A stretch of DNA of 64,000 bases, taken from DASXUL01 sp036504855 (GTDB lineage Bacteria > Armatimonadota > DTGP01 > JAKQQT01). Made by a program: the position numbers and the translations under genes. Position 1 is the stretch's first letter. Every line of letters begins with the position of its first letter. Of this stretch, positions 33,211 through 41,849 are shown piece by piece. The notes beneath the pieces are model-generated. The model was given only the letters and a program-made list of their open reading frames with translations. It ran no database searches and was not told the DNA's origin. The stretch is taken from NCBI GenBank assembly GCA_036504855.1, contig DASXUL010000016.1, positions 21,533 to 85,532 on the forward strand. Reading direction: 5' to 3'.

Positions 33211-33599
33211 TTGGTTCCCTTTCCAGAGCGGGGGTGACGGTCCGCTCCCGGTGATCACCGTGGCCGGTCGTCGCAACGCAACAGACAACCGACCGGGCAC
33301 GATTCCGCGCGCTGAAATGGCGCCGGGCTGCCCAGAGTCCCATACAGCGCACCTGGATCGCCCTGTCACAGGTCGGCTCCCACGGGAGGCGGGGTTCGGG
33401 ACACCGCTTGCGCGGTAGTATGCTTGCTTGCAAGGGTTGTGCCAACCGGGCGACCACAGAACTAGAGGGCCTCCAACTGGGGTCTCAGGGGCGCCTAGCC
33501 TGCGCCGATCCAGCGAAAAGCCTGCACAGGGCTACCGCTTGTCATCGGAAACCGTCCATCATGAACGTAGGGGAATTGTCCCCCGGGAGGTTTGCCTGG
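33211..33599. other. Intergenic region between PEP-CTERM gene and hypF
   Basis: A 389-base divergent gap. It should contain the promoters of both genes. No heptamer array or long inverted repeat was seen, and no convincing -35/-10 pair was picked out by eye. The hypF frame is open through this region but has no ribosome site. Confidence 0.4.
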
Positions 33600-35927
33600 A
33601 TGGAGATGGAGCCGCCGCACAACTGGGAGAGCGCGGACGGCGCCCTGACGCGCAGGCGCGTTGTTATACGGGGCGCGGTGCAGGGCGTTGGGTTCCGTCC
33701 GTTCGTCTATCGAATTGCGACGGAGCTCTCCCTACGGGGCTGGGTGAATAACTCGCCGCAGGGCGTCTTCCTGGAAGTGGAAGGACCTTCCGCTCGCGTG
33801 GATGCCTTCCTGGCGCGCCTGCAATCCGCCCCGCCGCCGCGCGCCGTCGTGCAGAGCGTCTTCCTGGAAACGTTGGCCCCGGCCGGGTTCGCCGGCTTTG
33901 AGATCCGCCGCAGCGATGTCAACGGCGGCAAGACCGCCCTCATCCTGCCCGATCTGGCCATGTGCCCCGACTGCGCCCGCGAGATCCTCGATCCGACGAA
34001 CCGGCGCTACCTCTATCCGTTCACCAACTGCACCAATTGCGGGCCCCGCTTCTCGATCATCAACGCCCTGCCGTACGACCGTCCGAACACGACGATGGCG
34101 GGTTTCCCGATGTGCCCGGATTGCCTGGCGGAGTACACCGATCCGCTGGATCGCCGGTTCCACGCCCAACCGAACGCTTGCCCAGCCTGTGGACCGCACG
34201 TGGAGCTTTGGGATTCGCGCGGCCGCGTGATGGCGCTGCGCGAAGAGGCCATTGTCCACGCCGCCCGCGCGATTCGGCAGGGGAAAACGGTGGCCATGAA
34301 GGGCATCGGGGGCTTCCTGCTTCTGGCCGACGCGTGCGACGAAACGGCCGTCCGGCGCCTCCGCCGCCGCAAGCGACGCGAGTGCAAGCCGTTTGCCCTA
34401 TTGTTCCCGAGCCTTCAGTGCGTGAAGGACGAGTGCGAGGTGGGCGAGGTTGAGGAGTCGCTGCTCACCGGCCCGGCGGCCCCCATCGTGCTGCTGCGAC
34501 GGCGAACGGCCCTGGGAACGATCATCTCTTCAGAGGTGGCGCCACAGAATCCGTACCTCGGCGCGATGCTGCCGTACTCGCCCTTGCACAGCCTCCTCAT
34601 GTCCGAGCTGGGCTTCCCCGTGGTGGCCACCAGCGGGAATCTGGCGGAAGAGCCAATCTGCACTGACGAGCGCGAGGCGCTCGACCGGCTGTCCGGCATC
34701 GCCGACGTGTTCCTGATCCACAACCGTCCCATTTTGCGTCACGTGGATGACTCCGTGGTGCGGGTTGCGGCCGGAGAGCCGATGGTGTTGCGCCGCGCCC
34801 GGGGCTACGCGCCTCTGCCGGTGCGAACCCCGGAACTCTGTGCCCCGGCGCTGGCGATGGGCGCGCACCTGAAGAACGCTATCGCCGTTTCCGTGGGGCA
34901 CGACGTGTTCATCAGCCAGCACATCGGCGACCTGGAGAACTGCCAGGCACTGGATGCCTTCAATAGCGTGATCCACGACTTCGCCGAGTTGTACGATCAT
35001 AAACCGGCGATCATCGCCTGTGATCTGCACCCGGACTATGCGTCCAGCCAGGCCGCGGAAGCTCGGCCGGAGCCCAAGCTGGCCGTGCAACACCACCGCG
35101 CGCATATCCTCTCGTGCCTGGCGGACAACGGAGAAACCGGGCCGGCGCTGGGCGTGGCATGGGACGGGACGGGCTACGGCGAGGACGGCTCCATCTGGGG
35201 CGGCGAGTTCCTCCGCGTGGAGGGCGTCCGTTGCGACCGCGTGGCTCATATCCGTCCGTTCCGCCTTCCGGGCGGGGACGCAGCCGTGAAGGATCCGCGC
35301 CGATCCGCCTTTGGCCTCCTCTACGAGATGATGGGCCCGGCCGTGGCAGAACGGGACGACCTTGCGCCCGTGCGCGCCATGAAGGCGGCCGAGCGCCACA
35401 CGCTTGCCTCGATGCTGGAGAACGGGCTGAACGCGCCGATCACCACTTCCATGGGCCGGCTCTTCGACGCGGTCTCTTCGCTGGCCGGCGTGCGCCAGGA
35501 GGACCAGTTCGAGGGCCAGGCCGCCATGGAGCTCGAATACGCGATGGACGGCTATGCCGCCCTCGAGAAGGGCTACGCGTTCGGCTTCAAGTGCGACGGG
35601 CCGATCATCCTGGACTGGCAACCGGTCATTGAGGCCGTGATCGCCGACGTTCAGCGCCGGCAACCGGCGGCCGCCATATCCGCGCGGTTCCACAACGGCC
35701 TCGTGGATGCCATCGCCGAAGTGGCGCGTCGCGTGGGTGAGCCAACCGTGGCTCTTTCCGGCGGCTGCTTCCAGAATCTCTATCTACTGGAGCGTACGCT
35801 CCGCCGCCTGGAAGCGGATGGCTTCCGTCCGTTGCGCCACCGAGACGTTCCTCCCAACGATGGCGGCATCGCGCTGGGCCAGGTGATGGCTTGCGCATTG
35901 GAGGGAAGAGGCCCCACCGCTCGGTGA
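33600..35927 (+). CDS. hypF: Carbamoyltransferase HypF, hydrogenase maturation
   Basis: 775 residues from the ATG at 33600, with GGGAGG at 33585-33590. Acylphosphatase domain (IRGAVQGVGFRPFVYRIA), two zinc-finger pairs (CPDCAREI...CTNCGPRF and CPDCLAEY...CPACGP), a YrdC-like domain (RQGKTVAMKGIGGFLLLADA), and a Kae1-like domain with HHRAHILS and the final GGCFQN: all present in the usual order. HypF makes thiocarboxamide on HypE from carbamoyl phosphate, the precursor of the cyanide ligands of [NiFe]-hydrogenase. It begins the hypFCDE operon. Confidence 0.96.
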   Translation: MEMEPPHNWESADGALTRRRVVIRGAVQGVGFRPFVYRIATELSLRGWVNNSPQGVFLEVEGPSARVDAFLARLQSAPPPRAVVQSVFLETLAPAGFAGFEIRRSDVNGGKTALILPDLAMCPDCAREILDPTNRRYLYPFTNCTNCGPRFSIINALPYDRPNTTMAGFPMCPDCLAEYTDPLDRRFHAQPNACPACGPHVELWDSRGRVMALREEAIVHAARAIRQGKTVAMKGIGGFLLLADACDETAVRRLRRRKRRECKPFALLFPSLQCVKDECEVGEVEESLLTGPAAPIVLLRRRTALGTIISSEVAPQNPYLGAMLPYSPLHSLLMSELGFPVVATSGNLAEEPICTDEREALDRLSGIADVFLIHNRPILRHVDDSVVRVAAGEPMVLRRARGYAPLPVRTPELCAPALAMGAHLKNAIAVSVGHDVFISQHIGDLENCQALDAFNSVIHDFAELYDHKPAIIACDLHPDYASSQAAEARPEPKLAVQHHRAHILSCLADNGETGPALGVAWDGTGYGEDGSIWGGEFLRVEGVRCDRVAHIRPFRLPGGDAAVKDPRRSAFGLLYEMMGPAVAERDDLAPVRAMKAAERHTLASMLENGLNAPITTSMGRLFDAVSSLAGVRQEDQFEGQAAMELEYAMDGYAALEKGYAFGFKCDGPIILDWQPVIEAVIADVQRRQPAAAISARFHNGLVDAIAEVARRVGEPTVALSGGCFQNLYLLERTLRRLEADGFRPLRHRDVPPNDGGIALGQVMACALEGRGPTAR

Positions 35928-35949
35928 GGATGCCTCTCTGGAGGTGGTT

Positions 35950-36198
35950 ATGTGTTTGGCGATACCGGGACGGATCGAGTCTATTGAGCTGGAAGACCCT
36001 ATTCTCCGGAGCGGGAAGGTGGATTTCGGCGGCGTGGCGCGTTCGGTAAACCTGGCATGCGTGCCGGAGGCCGTGGTGGGCGACTACGTGATCGTCCACG
36101 TAGGGATGGCCATCAGCCGGCTGGATGAGGATGAGGCGCAGCAGGTATTCGGCTATCTGAAGGAAATGGAAGCTGCGGACGAGGGCTCGTCGGCGTGA
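35950..36198 (+). CDS. hypC: Hydrogenase maturation chaperone HypC
   Basis: 82 residues; the ATG at 35950 (GGAGG upstream) gives the family N-terminus MCLAIPGRI with the essential Cys2 that ligates the iron. VNLACVPEAVVGDYVIVHVGMAISRLDEDEAQ is the rest of the OB fold. HypC carries the Fe(CN)2CO unit with HypD. Its stop overlaps the hypD GTG. Confidence 0.96.
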   Translation: MCLAIPGRIESIELEDPILRSGKVDFGGVARSVNLACVPEAVVGDYVIVHVGMAISRLDEDEAQQVFGYLKEMEAADEGSSA

Positions 36199-37292
36199 AG
36201 TACCTGGATGAGTATCGCGATGCGGGCGCGGTTAGGGAGTATGCCGAGGCGCTGGCCCGCGTCGCCACGCGTCCATGGACGATCATGGAGATCTGCGGCG
36301 GGCAGACGCACACCATCGTGAAGTACGGGCTGGACGAACTGCTGCCCGAGGGCATCACGCTGGTGCACGGCCCGGGCTGCCCGGTGTGCGTAACGCCGCT
36401 GGAGCGCATCGACAAAGCCATTGCGCTGGCGCAGCGGCCGGACGTGATCTTCTGCTCGTTCGGCGATATGCTCCGCGTGCCCGGTTCCGAGACGGACCTG
36501 CTCGCCGTGAAGGCCACCGGCGGCGACGTTCGCATCGTCTATTCCCCGCTGGACGCTCTCGATCTTGCCGCGGCAAACCCGCTGAAGGAAGTGGTTTTCT
36601 TCGCCGTGGGGTTCGAAACCACGGCCCCCGCAACGGCGATGGCGGCCTTCCAGGCCAAGCAGCGCGCCCTCTCTAACTTCTCCATGCTGGTTTCCCACGT
36701 GCTGGTGCCGCCGGCCATGGAAGCCATCCTCTCATCCCCCAACCGAAAGGTGCAGGGCTTCCTTGCAGCGGGCCATGTCTGCGCTGTTATGGGGGTTTAT
36801 GAATACCGGCCGATTGTGGTAGAATATGGTATCCCTGTGGTGGTGACCGGGTTCGAGCCGCTGGACATCTTGCAGGGGATCCTGATGTGCGTCCGGCAGT
36901 TGGAAGAGGGCCGGGCCGAGGTGGAGAACCAGTACGCTCGCGCGGTTCGAGCCGAGGGGAACCGCCCCGCCCAGGATCTCATCGCCAAGGTGTTTGAAAC
37001 CACCGCGCAGAAGTGGCGCGGCCTCGGATCCCTTCCGCAGAGCGGGCTGGGCCTTCGCGCCGAGTATGCGGAGTATGATGCCAACCTGAAGTTCGGGTTG
37101 GAGGAGATCGTCACCGAAGAGCCGTCGGAGTGTATGGCCGGGTTGGTGCTGCAAGGCATCCTGCGCCCGCCGGACTGCCCGGCATTCGGCACGAAGTGCA
37201 CGCCGGAGCGCCCGCTGGGCGCGCCGATGGTATCAACCGAGGGCGCCTGCGCCGCCTATTACCGCTATCGGGGCATCCGGCCCGGGGCGTGA
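36195..37292 (+). CDS. hypD: Hydrogenase maturation protein HypD
   Basis: 365 residues, GTG start overlapping the hypC stop (GTGA). EICGGQTHTIVKYGLDELLP, GPGCPVCVTPLERID and FCSFGDMLRVPGS are the family blocks around the conserved Cys residues. The C-terminal PPDCPAFGTKCTPERPLGAPMV and EGACAAY hold the four Cys of a 4Fe-4S cluster. HypD gathers CN and CO on iron together with HypC and HypE. Confidence 0.96.
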   Translation: MKYLDEYRDAGAVREYAEALARVATRPWTIMEICGGQTHTIVKYGLDELLPEGITLVHGPGCPVCVTPLERIDKAIALAQRPDVIFCSFGDMLRVPGSETDLLAVKATGGDVRIVYSPLDALDLAAANPLKEVVFFAVGFETTAPATAMAAFQAKQRALSNFSMLVSHVLVPPAMEAILSSPNRKVQGFLAAGHVCAVMGVYEYRPIVVEYGIPVVVTGFEPLDILQGILMCVRQLEEGRAEVENQYARAVRAEGNRPAQDLIAKVFETTAQKWRGLGSLPQSGLGLRAEYAEYDANLKFGLEEIVTEEPSECMAGLVLQGILRPPDCPAFGTKCTPERPLGAPMVSTEGACAAYYRYRGIRPGA

Positions 37293-37309
37293 ACCGCCCG
37301 GCAAGACTT

Positions 37310-38362
37310 ATGGAAACCACGGACTTCGCTCTGTCCTGTCCACTGCCGATCGAGCGCTACCCGCATGTGCTGATGGCGCACGGCGGCGGCGGACGCTTGA
37401 TGCACGACCTCATCGAGAAGATGATCGCCCCGGCCTTCGGCGGCGCCTCTCCCGAGGCGCGGCACGATTCCGCCACTCTGGAGGCCGGAGGCGTTACCCT
37501 GGCCTTCACCACCGACTCCTACGTTGTGCGTCCGCTCTTTTTCCCCGGCGGCGATATCGGCTCCATGGCGGTGCACGGCACGGTGAACGACCTGGCAATG
37601 TCCGGCGCGCGACCGCTGGCCCTTTCGGCCGGCTTCATCCTGGAGGAAGGCCTCCCGATGGACACCCTCTGGGCCATCGTGCGCAGCATGCAGGCGGCCG
37701 CGGAGTCCGTGGGCGTCACCATCGTAACGGGCGATACCAAGGTGGTTGACCGCGGGAAGGGCGATGGCATCTTCATCAACACGGCCGGCATCGGCCTGGT
37801 GGAAGCCAGGGCTGAGATCTCGCCGCGGATGGTGCAGGAGGGTGACGCCCTCATCCTGAGCGGCGACGTGGGCCGCCACGGCATCTGCATCATGGCCGCG
37901 CGTGAAGGGCTGGCGCTGGAGACCGCCGTGGAGAGCGATTCCGCTTCCGTGTCGGCCGCCGTGATGGGCCTTTTGGCCTCGGGCGTGGACGTTCACTGCA
38001 TGCGAGACCTGACGCGCGGCGGACTGGCCAGCGCGCTAACGGAGATCGCCGGCGCCTCGCGCCTGGGGATCCATCTGGATGAGTTGGCGGTTCCGGTGCG
38101 GGCGGACGTGGCTGCCGCCTGCGAGATCCTGGGGTTCGATCCTCTTTACGTTGCGTGTGAGGGCCGTTTCGCGGGGTTCGTGCCGGCTGAACAGGCGGAT
38201 CGCGCCGTGGATGCGCTCCGTGCACACCCGGTGTGCGCCGGAGCCTGCATCGCCGGCCGTGTGGAGAAGGCGCCGGCCGGGACGGTGGTGATGCGCACCC
38301 GTGTGGGCACATCGCGCATCGTTGATATGCTGAGCGGGGAGCAGCTTCCCCGCATCTGCTGA
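37310..38362 (+). CDS. hypE: Hydrogenase maturation protein HypE
   Basis: 350 residues from ATG 37310; a GTG at 37289 overlapping the hypD stop is an alternative, in line with the coupling of the other genes. MAHGGGGRLMHDLIEKMIAPAFG is the N-terminal ATP-binding Gly loop, PLFFPGGDIGSMAVHGTVNDLAMSGA the PurM-like core, and the last residues PRIC carry the C-terminal Cys that takes the carbamoyl group from HypF. HypE dehydrates it to a thiocyanate. The operon lacks hypA, hypB and structural genes. Confidence 0.96.
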   Translation: METTDFALSCPLPIERYPHVLMAHGGGGRLMHDLIEKMIAPAFGGASPEARHDSATLEAGGVTLAFTTDSYVVRPLFFPGGDIGSMAVHGTVNDLAMSGARPLALSAGFILEEGLPMDTLWAIVRSMQAAAESVGVTIVTGDTKVVDRGKGDGIFINTAGIGLVEARAEISPRMVQEGDALILSGDVGRHGICIMAAREGLALETAVESDSASVSAAVMGLLASGVDVHCMRDLTRGGLASALTEIAGASRLGIHLDELAVPVRADVAAACEILGFDPLYVACEGRFAGFVPAEQADRAVDALRAHPVCAGACIAGRVEKAPAGTVVMRTRVGTSRIVDMLSGEQLPRIC

Positions 38363-38485
38363 ACCGGTCGAGCGCGAGACAACTGAAGAGCGATGATTGG
38401 TGTTGTACCGTTCCAGTGCTGAAAATGTGTGCCGCCTCGCGGCCGGCAGCCAGCCGGCCCCAGGAGTAGGAAGGAAAGTACGATT

Positions 38486-38731
38486 ATGTACATCCGCAAC
38501 ATTGACGACGACGATGACTGCACCCTCCACACGCGCGGCGATGACCTTCGCAACCACCTGCGCCGCGCGTCCGCAACCATAGGCCGGATGAAAGATCCGG
38601 AAGCCCAGGAGGCCATGGGCGAGCTCCTGGAAGCCTTCCGCGTGGTGACGGAGATCCTGTATGATCTCTCGGACCCCACCCGTCGCCCCCTTCACGTAAC
38701 CAGCGCCAACTCCCCATATTCGCTATCGTAG
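38486..38731 (+). CDS. Uncharacterised small acidic protein
   Basis: 81 residues from the ATG at 38486, with AAGGAAAG upstream; the frame is open from 38429. The N-terminus is MYIRNIDDDDDCTLHTRGDD, the middle a helix ASATIGRMKDPEAQEAMGELL. No motif was recognised. It lies 123 bases after hypE and 63 bases before the ribokinase gene, so it may be an independent small gene. Confidence 0.6.
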   Translation: MYIRNIDDDDDCTLHTRGDDLRNHLRRASATIGRMKDPEAQEAMGELLEAFRVVTEILYDLSDPTRRPLHVTSANSPYSLS

Positions 38732-38794
38732 GGACCGGGGCATGGAGGCTGGAACCGTTTCCAGCCTGCCGCGCCCGTAACTCAAGACCTCAAC

Positions 38795-39715
38795 ATGACT
38801 CCTCGCATCGTAGTCGCAGGCAGCGCCAACATGGATATGACGCTGCGAACGCCGCATATGCCGGCGGCCGGTGAAACCGTTCAGGGCCTTTCGCTTTCGT
38901 ATGCGCCGGGCGGGAAGGGCGCCAACCAGGCCGTGGCCGCGGCCCGCCTGGGCGCGCAAGTGGCCATGGTGACCCGCGTGGGCAACGATCCCGCCGGTCC
39001 GGCTGTGCGTTGCAACCTCGTGGACGCCGGCATTGACGCCATGTACGTTCTGGACACCCCCACGGAGCCGCAGGGGATCGCCGTGATCCTCGTGGACGAC
39101 GCGGGCCAGAACAGCATCGTTCTGGCCGCCGGCTCGAACGGCGCCATCTCGCCCGACGATGTAGACGCCTGCGCCGCCGCGTTCCAGGGCGCCCAGGTAA
39201 CGCTGCTGCAGAACGAGATCCGCATGGAGACCACGCTCCGCGCCGCGCAACTGGCGAAGGCCGCGGGAGCGACCGTCATCTGGAACCCGGCGCCCGCCCC
39301 AAAAGGCTGGCCCCGCGAGATGGCCGGGCTGGTGGACATCGTGATCCCCAACGAGAGCGAAACAGAGCGCCTCACCGGTCTGCCTGTCACTGACGCTGCC
39401 AGCCGCGAACGCGCCGCCGAGGCCCTGCTGGCAATGGGGTTCGGGACGGTGGTCCTCACCCTGGGCGGCGAGGGAGCTTTGTGGGTGGACGGGGCGTGCT
39501 CCTTCCAGGCGCCGACCTTCCAGGTGGACGTGGTGGACACTACCGCCGCCGGCGACACCTTCTGCGGCGCCCTGGCCGTTGCCCTGGCCGAGGGCCAACC
39601 CAAACCCGCCGCCGTCCGCTTCGCCTGCGCCGCCGCCGCCCTGGCGGTGACCAAGATGGGCGCCCAGGCCGGCATCCCCACCCGGCCCGAAGTGGAAGCC
39701 CTGCTGGCCCGTTAG
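38795..39715 (+). CDS. rbsK: Ribokinase (PfkB family)
   Basis: 306 residues. AGSANMDMTLRTPHMPAAGETV is the N-terminal signature, PGGKGANQAVAAARLGAQVAMV the first PfkB motif, and VVDTTAAGDTFCGALAVALAEG (about residues 247-268) the second with the catalytic Asp in the anion hole. It phosphorylates ribose or a related sugar. No sugar transporter or regulator is next to it. It ends among short CAGCCG motifs. Confidence 0.92.
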   Translation: MTPRIVVAGSANMDMTLRTPHMPAAGETVQGLSLSYAPGGKGANQAVAAARLGAQVAMVTRVGNDPAGPAVRCNLVDAGIDAMYVLDTPTEPQGIAVILVDDAGQNSIVLAAGSNGAISPDDVDACAAAFQGAQVTLLQNEIRMETTLRAAQLAKAAGATVIWNPAPAPKGWPREMAGLVDIVIPNESETERLTGLPVTDAASRERAAEALLAMGFGTVVLTLGGEGALWVDGACSFQAPTFQVDVVDTTAAGDTFCGALAVALAEGQPKPAAVRFACAAAALAVTKMGAQAGIPTRPEVEALLAR

Positions 39716-39908
39716 CCGTCAGCCGTTCTCGCGTAGCCGTGAACGGCCGGCGTGGCGATCCAGGGGCGGCTCTACGCCCCGGTCTCACGCCCCAAGGCGG
39801 TGCGCGCCCGGTTGACCTCCCTCTCCCGCGATTCAGCCCCCGTATGCATTTGTGCGCCGGCCTGTTCCTCCGCAGTGTACAGTGTGGCAGACAGTATGGA
39901 CAATATAG

Positions 39909-39923
39909 CAGACAAAATGTCTG
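39909..39923. promoter_or_regulatory. Candidate operator of the XRE-type regulator
   Basis: CAGACAAAATGTCTG is a perfect 6-3-6 palindrome, 57 bases upstream of the regulator start. It lies in an unusually AT-rich stretch (39888-39950) that also holds half-sites such as GGACAAAAT and GGCAGACAG. This is the likely promoter/operator region of the small HTH gene; the link to that regulator is inference. Confidence 0.45.
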
Positions 39924-39979
39924 GTAAACTGGACAAAATCGCGCGTTCCATGGCATCATGCCGTCGAGGAGCGTGAGGA

Positions 39980-40201
39980 ATGGACAACAAGCCACGATTG
40001 GCGAATCGTCTGAAGGTGGCGCGGGCGGAACGAAGCGTTTCACAGGAGGAGTTGGCCGCCATGGTGGGGGTTACGAGGCAGACGATCAGCTCCATTGAGA
40101 CGGGGCTGTACTGCCCATCCGCGCTTCTGGCGTTCCAACTGAGCAAGCGCCTCGGCAAGGGCGTCGAGGAGCTCTTCTACCTGGAAGGGGAAAACCAATG
40201 A
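39980..40201 (+). CDS. Small XRE-family transcriptional regulator
   Basis: 73 residues. KVARAERSVSQEELAAMVGVTRQTISSIETGLYCPS (about residues 12-47) is a Cro/C1-type helix-turn-helix, with the remainder (AFQLSKRLGKGVEELFYLE) of the YdaS/YgiT-like short type that lacks any sensing domain. It overlaps the next membrane gene by four bases (ATGA), so the two form an operon. The palindrome 57 bases upstream is a likely site for self-regulation. Confidence 0.9.
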   Translation: MDNKPRLANRLKVARAERSVSQEELAAMVGVTRQTISSIETGLYCPSALLAFQLSKRLGKGVEELFYLEGENQ

Positions 40202-40494
40202 AGAACGAGGGCGTGGCGCGTGATGAACGCACCGTGTCGGTTGAAAACGCCAGCTACCGGTTGGCGTACCTGTTCCTCTCCTTTGGGCTGCTGGCGATCA
40301 TCGCATACAGGAGCTATGCCTTGCGGGAGAGCTGTTGGGATCTGTTTGCCCTGGTCATCGCCGGGGGGTTGGTGGCGCAGCTGTATCAGGCATCCCACCG
40401 CGTGCTGACGCGGCGCTGGGCTGCAACAGCCGCGTTGACCCTGCTGGCGGCGGCGGTCGTCGGCGCGGGGATCGCGCTGAATTTGAAGCGGTAG
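40198..40494 (+). CDS. Small two-helix-pair membrane protein
   Basis: 98 residues, start overlapping the regulator stop. Hydrophobic segments at about residues 22-40 (LAYLFLSFGLLAIIAYRS), 48-63 (WDLFALVIAGGLVAQLY) and 74-95 (WAATAALTLLAAAVVGAGIAL): three membrane helices. The XRE plus multi-helix membrane protein pairing occurs in Firmicutes-type two-gene modules with a short HTH gene. The role is unknown. A terminator follows. Confidence 0.75.
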   Translation: MKNEGVARDERTVSVENASYRLAYLFLSFGLLAIIAYRSYALRESCWDLFALVIAGGLVAQLYQASHRVLTRRWAATAALTLLAAAVVGAGIALNLKR

Positions 40495-40520
40495 GATCGG
40501 CAACGACGTTTGCAGTGGGA

Positions 40521-40558
40521 CGAAGGGGCCTCGCGGATGCATCCGCGGGGCCCCTTCG
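40521..40558 (+). terminator. Terminator after the XRE/membrane pair
   Basis: CGAAGGGGCCTCGCGGAT pairs with ATCCGCGGGGCCCCTTCG (one T:G pair), with an inner palindromic loop. It lies between the convergent small membrane gene and the gene ending at 40567. Confidence 0.85.
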
Positions 40559-40566
40559 GTTGCGGC

Positions 40567-41805
40567 TCAGCTCAGGATCGCGGAGACCGCCACGAGGGCG
40601 GCGGCGCCGAAGAGAAGCACAACAAGGTAGCAGACCGCCAGAGCCGCGTACTTGACGGCCGTCTTGGGGATGCCCTGTCGATAGACAGCCAGCATGGCTG
40701 TGAATACGTACACCGCAACGGCGACCACAAATGCCGTGATCGCCCAGCGGCGATGCAGCCAGATCGCGCCGGCCAGAACGGCGAAGGCGAAGGCATGCAC
40801 GTGCAGGGCGAACACCAGGTGCTCGATGTACAGGCGCCCGCGGCGGGCGTAGAGGAGTTTCAGCAGCAGCGCGAACAGAGGCAGCAGCGCGAACATGGCC
40901 TTGGGCGCGTTCTGCAGTATGCTGTTCTCCAACTCCGCCGAGAAGCTGCGGACTCCCTCGTTGCGCATCCGGATGGCGCGGCGCGTGACGATCTGTTCGA
41001 TCCACTCATCGCGTTTGCCCGGCGGAAGCGCCCTTTGGCGCGCGTCGTAGTCCTCCGGAGTGTCTGGCAGGCTCTTCCAGTCTACGTCCTTCCCATCGAT
41101 CTTCACGGCGCCGTTCAGGGCCGTGAAGCTGCCGACCTGTGACTGGCGGTCCGCGGCGCGCGCGGCTGGGCGCGCGGAGAGCGGCTCAGAAGCGGCGCGC
41201 CGTCCATCCTTCGCCACAGCCGTGATCTTGTACCAAACCGTCTCCCCGTTTCGCGCGGCGCGGTCCTTCCAATGCGGCTCGCTGAGCGCGGCGGCCACTC
41301 GCCGGTACGGGCCGGATGCCGAGTCTGCCCGATTGACGTCGAAATGGGACGTCGACGCGCCCTCCCAGGAAAGCTCCACCACGCCATCGCCCGGGCGGAC
41401 TTCCACGGCTGTGGGGCGGAGCGCGTCTCCGGCGTCGCCGGAAGCTTCGTTCGGGGCGTGCAGCGAGATGACATAGAAGAGCACGAGGCTGGTGAACACG
41501 TAGATGCGCCACGGCGAGAGGTACCGCTCGCGACGGCCGGCGTTGTAGTCATTCGTGAGGCGGCCGGGGCGGAACACCAGCGTGACGATCGTCCGCAGCA
41601 GCCGCGAATCCCAGGAGAACGTGTCTCCCAGAAACTCGCCAGCCAGGCGCCAGATTGAGACGACCTTGTGGGAGTGTTCCTGTCCGCAGTGGGCGCAGAA
41701 GCGGCCCACCACGAGGGCCCCGCAGTTCAGACACTGCTCGGGCTCCTCGTCCTGGTTCGGTTCCACCGGGTCCGTCGATGAGTTCATCGGTTGGCTCATG
41801 GACAT
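40567..41805 (-). CDS. Zinc-ribbon membrane protein (DUF3667-like) with a fibronectin-like insertion
   Basis: 412 residues. Zinc ribbon CLNCGALVVGRFCAHCGQEH (about 25-44), then RPGRLTNDYNAGRRERYLSPWRIYVFTSLVLFYV with the first membrane helix: the DUF3667 pattern. Then PTAVEVRPGDGVVELSWEGASTSHFDVNRADSASGPYRRVA and AARNGETVWYKITAVAKDG (about 132-210) reads as a fibronectin type III domain, including the Trp, Tyr and SEP end. At least four further helices follow (AMFALLPLFALLLKLLY, HVHAFAFAVLAGAIWL, TAFVVAVAVYVFTAMLAV, ALAVCYLVVLLFGAAALVA). The function is unknown; the FN3 part would face away from the membrane. Confidence 0.8.
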   Translation of the reverse strand: MSMSQPMNSSTDPVEPNQDEEPEQCLNCGALVVGRFCAHCGQEHSHKVVSIWRLAGEFLGDTFSWDSRLLRTIVTLVFRPGRLTNDYNAGRRERYLSPWRIYVFTSLVLFYVISLHAPNEASGDAGDALRPTAVEVRPGDGVVELSWEGASTSHFDVNRADSASGPYRRVAAALSEPHWKDRAARNGETVWYKITAVAKDGRRAASEPLSARPAARAADRQSQVGSFTALNGAVKIDGKDVDWKSLPDTPEDYDARQRALPPGKRDEWIEQIVTRRAIRMRNEGVRSFSAELENSILQNAPKAMFALLPLFALLLKLLYARRGRLYIEHLVFALHVHAFAFAVLAGAIWLHRRWAITAFVVAVAVYVFTAMLAVYRQGIPKTAVKYAALAVCYLVVLLFGAAALVAVSAILS

Positions 41806-41849
41806 GCTCCTTCCGCATTATGGATGTCCGCTGCGTCCGGCGCCGCATA

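Noticed and set aside
39752..39976. Short ORF ending MDNIADKMSGKLDKIARSM
   Set aside because: The helical-looking end lies over the palindromic AT-rich region; no ribosome site was seen, and the DNA is better explained as promoter/operator.
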